A stretch of 7,117 nt of DNA, from assembly GCA_017613855.1 (NCBI GenBank), contig JAGACY010000175.1:1-7117 (forward strand), read 5' to 3'. Position numbers and translations under genes: made by a program. Of this stretch, positions 4,699-7,117 are shown piece by piece. Each line of letters starts with the position of its first letter. Position 1 is the stretch's first letter. The notes below the pieces were generated by a model that had not been told where the DNA came from, ran no database searches, and worked only from the letters and a program-made list of their open reading frames with translations. The stretch is from Pseudomonadota bacterium. GTDB taxonomy: Bacteria; Myxococcota; Bradymonadia; UBA4248.

Positions 4699-7117
4699 AT
4701 GAGATATTCTGTTTTCATTATATTATTGGCCGCATCCCTTCTGAACCCGTTCAATGCATGGGCTGACAATCCACAGGAAGATTTTGGTAAATCGGCGGTT
4801 GCACAAACCCTGATAAAACAAGCCAAAAAGCCGGATGCTGCGCCCGTCAGAACGATTGCAGCACCTGCAGCATCCTCACCCTACGAGTACCGTGAAGAAA
4901 TTCCCGAAGATGTGGATGCACTCATGGAACGTGTAGAAACCCAGAATGCAGCACTCGTAGAAGAGTTTGAGCAGCTTTTGCAAAAAGACGCGCTCAATCC
5001 GGATGCCCCCAAATGGTTGGGACAAATTGCCGAGTTTCATTGGCAAACCGCTCACTATGCCTATCTTCGCGCGCGCAGAGCCTGGCTGGCAGAACTCGAC
5101 AACTGCGTCGATGATGAAACCAAATGTCCCGAAGAACCTCAGGCCGACTACCACGAATCCATCAATGATTACCGTAAAATTCTGGCGAACTACCCATCCT
5201 ACGAACGCATGGATGATGTTTTATTCAGACTCGGTGATGCATTGATTCGAAACAAACAATCCAAAGAAGGCATCAGCTATCTGCACCGGCTCACTCAAAG
5301 TTATCCCAATTATAAAGACCTGGATGCAGCCTATCTCGCCATGGGTGAATTCTATTTTTCACAAAAAAATACAGGAACTGCACAGGCTGCCTATCAAACG
5401 ATTATCGATAAATATCCGAATTCAGCCTATTATCAGTATGCTCAATATAAATTAGCATGGACCTATCTCAATCTTGCTGATGATGAATCCTATTTAACTG
5501 CTATTCAATTATTTAAACAGGTCATCGAATCTATTGATTCCCGCTATGTATCTGCCGTCGATTCGGAAGGTCAAATCGATGAAAACAAATTGAAATCGGG
5601 TGAGATCTCATTCAGGAATCAGGCATTAAACGATTTGAGTACGACGTATGCTGAACTTCCGGATGGCTGGAAAGAAGCACGCGCATTTTTAAACACCAAG
5701 CTCCCCAAAGATAAAGCCCGCGATAAAGTTGAACAACTTGGCAGCATCCTCGATGCTCAGGGCAAATTCGAAGAAGAAATTGAACTCTATTCAGATTTAG
5801 TTAAGGAGAATCCGAATCATCCCCATGCCATTGACTGGCGGCTGGCAAAAATAGAAGCTTTAAAAGCTTCAAACCGACCTGAGGATGCCGAAGCCGCAAC
5901 GCGAGAAACCATTGCTGCTGTCAGCCCTGAAAGCAGTTGGTATGCAGCCAATAAAGATGACAAGAAAGCCTTCGAAAGTGCACGCAAGTTTGCCTCCTAT
6001 CAATTGTATATTCTTGCCGTTGCATCGATCGAAAATGCCGAAAAAACAAACGATCTGTCGAAAAAAGATGCTTACTGGGCAGATGCCGAAGATCTGCTGC
6101 TGCAGCAGATCAAGTATTATCCTAACGAAAAAACGGATTTTGATATTTACTATTCGTATGCCTATGTACTGGATGAGCGCTCGGATGCCGCATTATCAAA
6201 ACTCAAAAAAGAATATGGCAAACGTCTCAAAACAGAGCCATCCCTGGCCTCTGATGTATTGGACAAATTGAAGCAGGCCGCAACCGCATATCAAAAAGTA
6301 ATCTCCTGGGAAGATAAGACAGATCGTGAAGAACAAATCAAAGTCGCAGCAAACCGCCAGGTCTTTGTTTATGCCAATATTCTTGCGACCTCAGACCCGG
6401 AATGGTCCATTATCAATTCAGCCAAAGCGACCAATTTCGTAGAAGAAAAGCGAGGATCTGCTGTACTCGAAGCTGAGCCTTTGTCTGAAGCTGAACTGGG
6501 CTTTGTTCGATCTGCAGAGCAATATGCAGCTCTTTACCCCAAAGATGATGAAACGCCGGCATTTTTATGGCGTGCTGCCGAAATCTATCGTTCACATAAC
6601 GATTATAACCAGGCCGCAGGCCGGTTTGACCAAATCGTAAGCAATTTCCCCGATCATCAGTATGCCGCTGTCGCTGTTGGTTCAATGTTCGAATTATATA
6701 ATAAAGCCAATAACTACGAAAAAATAGAATATTGGTCCAAGTGGCTCATCGAACAGAAAAACTTTAAGCACTATACTGAATCGGAACTCGAAGATACGGC
6801 TTCCTTCGCCATTGACAAACAAGCCGTGGCTCTGGCCGACGCCCAAAAGACAGATGAAGCTGTCTCAACGATGATGCGCATCGAACAATCGTTCCCTCAT
6901 CGCAAGGAATTATCAACTGCTGCACGTTTTAAAGCCTCTGCTTTCGAAGAATCCCGCGAAGGCTGGGCTGCTGCAGTCGCTTTGCTGCAGCCACTCGAAA
7001 ATGATGCCCCAAACCCCGAAGAACGCGCACACGCTGCCTATAAAATTGGTGTCGATTCTGTAAGAATTGCTCGCTATTCACAGGCCGCACAGGCTTTTGA
7101 ACGCTCTGCAAAAGGCT
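4699..7117 (+). CDS. Exported tetratricopeptide-repeat protein (C-terminus beyond the window)
   Basis: The frame is open from ATG 4699 to the right edge: 806 residues with no stop. Residues 1-22 form a Sec signal peptide (basic R2, hydrophobic VFIILLAASLL, AWA cleavage site before D23); there is no lipobox Cys, so the mature protein is probably soluble in the periplasm. After an Ala/Pro-rich stretch (~45-62) the rest is helical with degenerate TPR units of the YbgF/BamD style: helix pairs ending in Y-P-N/S at about 151-184 (YRKILANYP), 189-222 (LHRLTQSYPNY), 226-258 (YQTIIDKYPNS), 353-386 (YSDLVKENPNH) and 620-655 (FDQIVSNFPDH). Two cysteines, C136 and C143, lie in a Cys-x6-Cys pattern and could form a disulfide. 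TPR arrays are protein-binding scaffolds, so a role in an envelope or outer-membrane complex is likely, but the partner is unknown. The Shine-Dalgarno is poor (AAGG at 4679-4682 is too distant). The preceding ~80 bp are AT-rich (for example TATAAG at 4676-4681), compatible with its own promoter, though no clear -35 box is visible. Confidence 0.85.
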   Translation, partial: MRYSVFIILLAASLLNPFNAWADNPQEDFGKSAVAQTLIKQAKKPDAAPVRTIAAPAASSPYEYREEIPEDVDALMERVETQNAALVEEFEQLLQKDALNPDAPKWLGQIAEFHWQTAHYAYLRARRAWLAELDNCVDDETKCPEEPQADYHESINDYRKILANYPSYERMDDVLFRLGDALIRNKQSKEGISYLHRLTQSYPNYKDLDAAYLAMGEFYFSQKNTGTAQAAYQTIIDKYPNSAYYQYAQYKLAWTYLNLADDESYLTAIQLFKQVIESIDSRYVSAVDSEGQIDENKLKSGEISFRNQALNDLSTTYAELPDGWKEARAFLNTKLPKDKARDKVEQLGSILDAQGKFEEEIELYSDLVKENPNHPHAIDWRLAKIEALKASNRPEDAEAATRETIAAVSPESSWYAANKDDKKAFESARKFASYQLYILAVASIENAEKTNDLSKKDAYWADAEDLLLQQIKYYPNEKTDFDIYYSYAYVLDERSDAALSKLKKEYGKRLKTEPSLASDVLDKLKQAATAYQKVISWEDKTDREEQIKVAANRQVFVYANILATSDPEWSIINSAKATNFVEEKRGSAVLEAEPLSEAELGFVRSAEQYAALYPKDDETPAFLWRAAEIYRSHNDYNQAAGRFDQIVSNFPDHQYAAVAVGSMFELYNKANNYEKIEYWSKWLIEQKNFKHYTESELEDTASFAIDKQAVALADAQKTDEAVSTMMRIEQSFPHRKELSTAARFKASAFEESREGWAAAVALLQPLENDAPNPEERAHAAYKIGVDSVRIARYSQAAQAFERSAKG

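Overview
This 7.1 kb window looks like ordinary chromosomal DNA from a Gram-negative bacterium of intermediate GC content. Three features fit a Myxococcota- or Deltaproteobacteria-like lineage: a receiver-like domain joined by a long low-complexity linker to a possible DUF4388 (PATAN)-type C-terminus, a large exported TPR protein, and a Lys/Pro-rich exported protein. That placement is inference. No phage, IS, CRISPR, tRNA or rRNA signature was seen.

Layout. (1) At the left edge, on the minus strand, is the start of an unidentified exported protein (1-123), cut by the window. (2) 124-380 is non-coding and holds three back-to-back GC-rich hairpins; the last one in minus-strand order is followed by a T-run and reads as a Rho-independent terminator. 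(3) 381-2675, minus strand, encodes a 764-residue protein: degenerate response-regulator receiver, about 400 residues of Ser/Asp/Arg-rich linker with a 46-residue (138-bp) tandem repeat, and a folded C-terminal region. (4) 2676-2972 separates divergent genes and holds a 26-bp dyad, a cluster of strong palindromes, and a small hairpin just before a good ribosome binding site. (5) 2973-4505, plus strand, encodes an RluB/RsuA-family pseudouridine synthase with complete S4 and catalytic domains and a roughly 250-residue basic tail containing 11 tandem copies of a 12-residue Arg/Glu/SFPR unit. (6) 4506-4698 is a spacer with a heptamer repeat inside an extended imperfect stem-loop. (7) 4699 to the right edge, plus strand, is a signal-peptide-bearing TPR protein, open for 806 residues and continuing past the window.

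Functionally these are separate themes (regulation, ribosome modification, cell-envelope TPR scaffold), and nothing shows that they form one pathway. The most notable points are in-frame expansion of Arg-rich repeats in both divergent genes, the altered receiver active site, and two hairpin-dense spacers of similar design that may belong to a dispersed palindromic repeat family. I did not find convincing evidence of a new multi-gene system.
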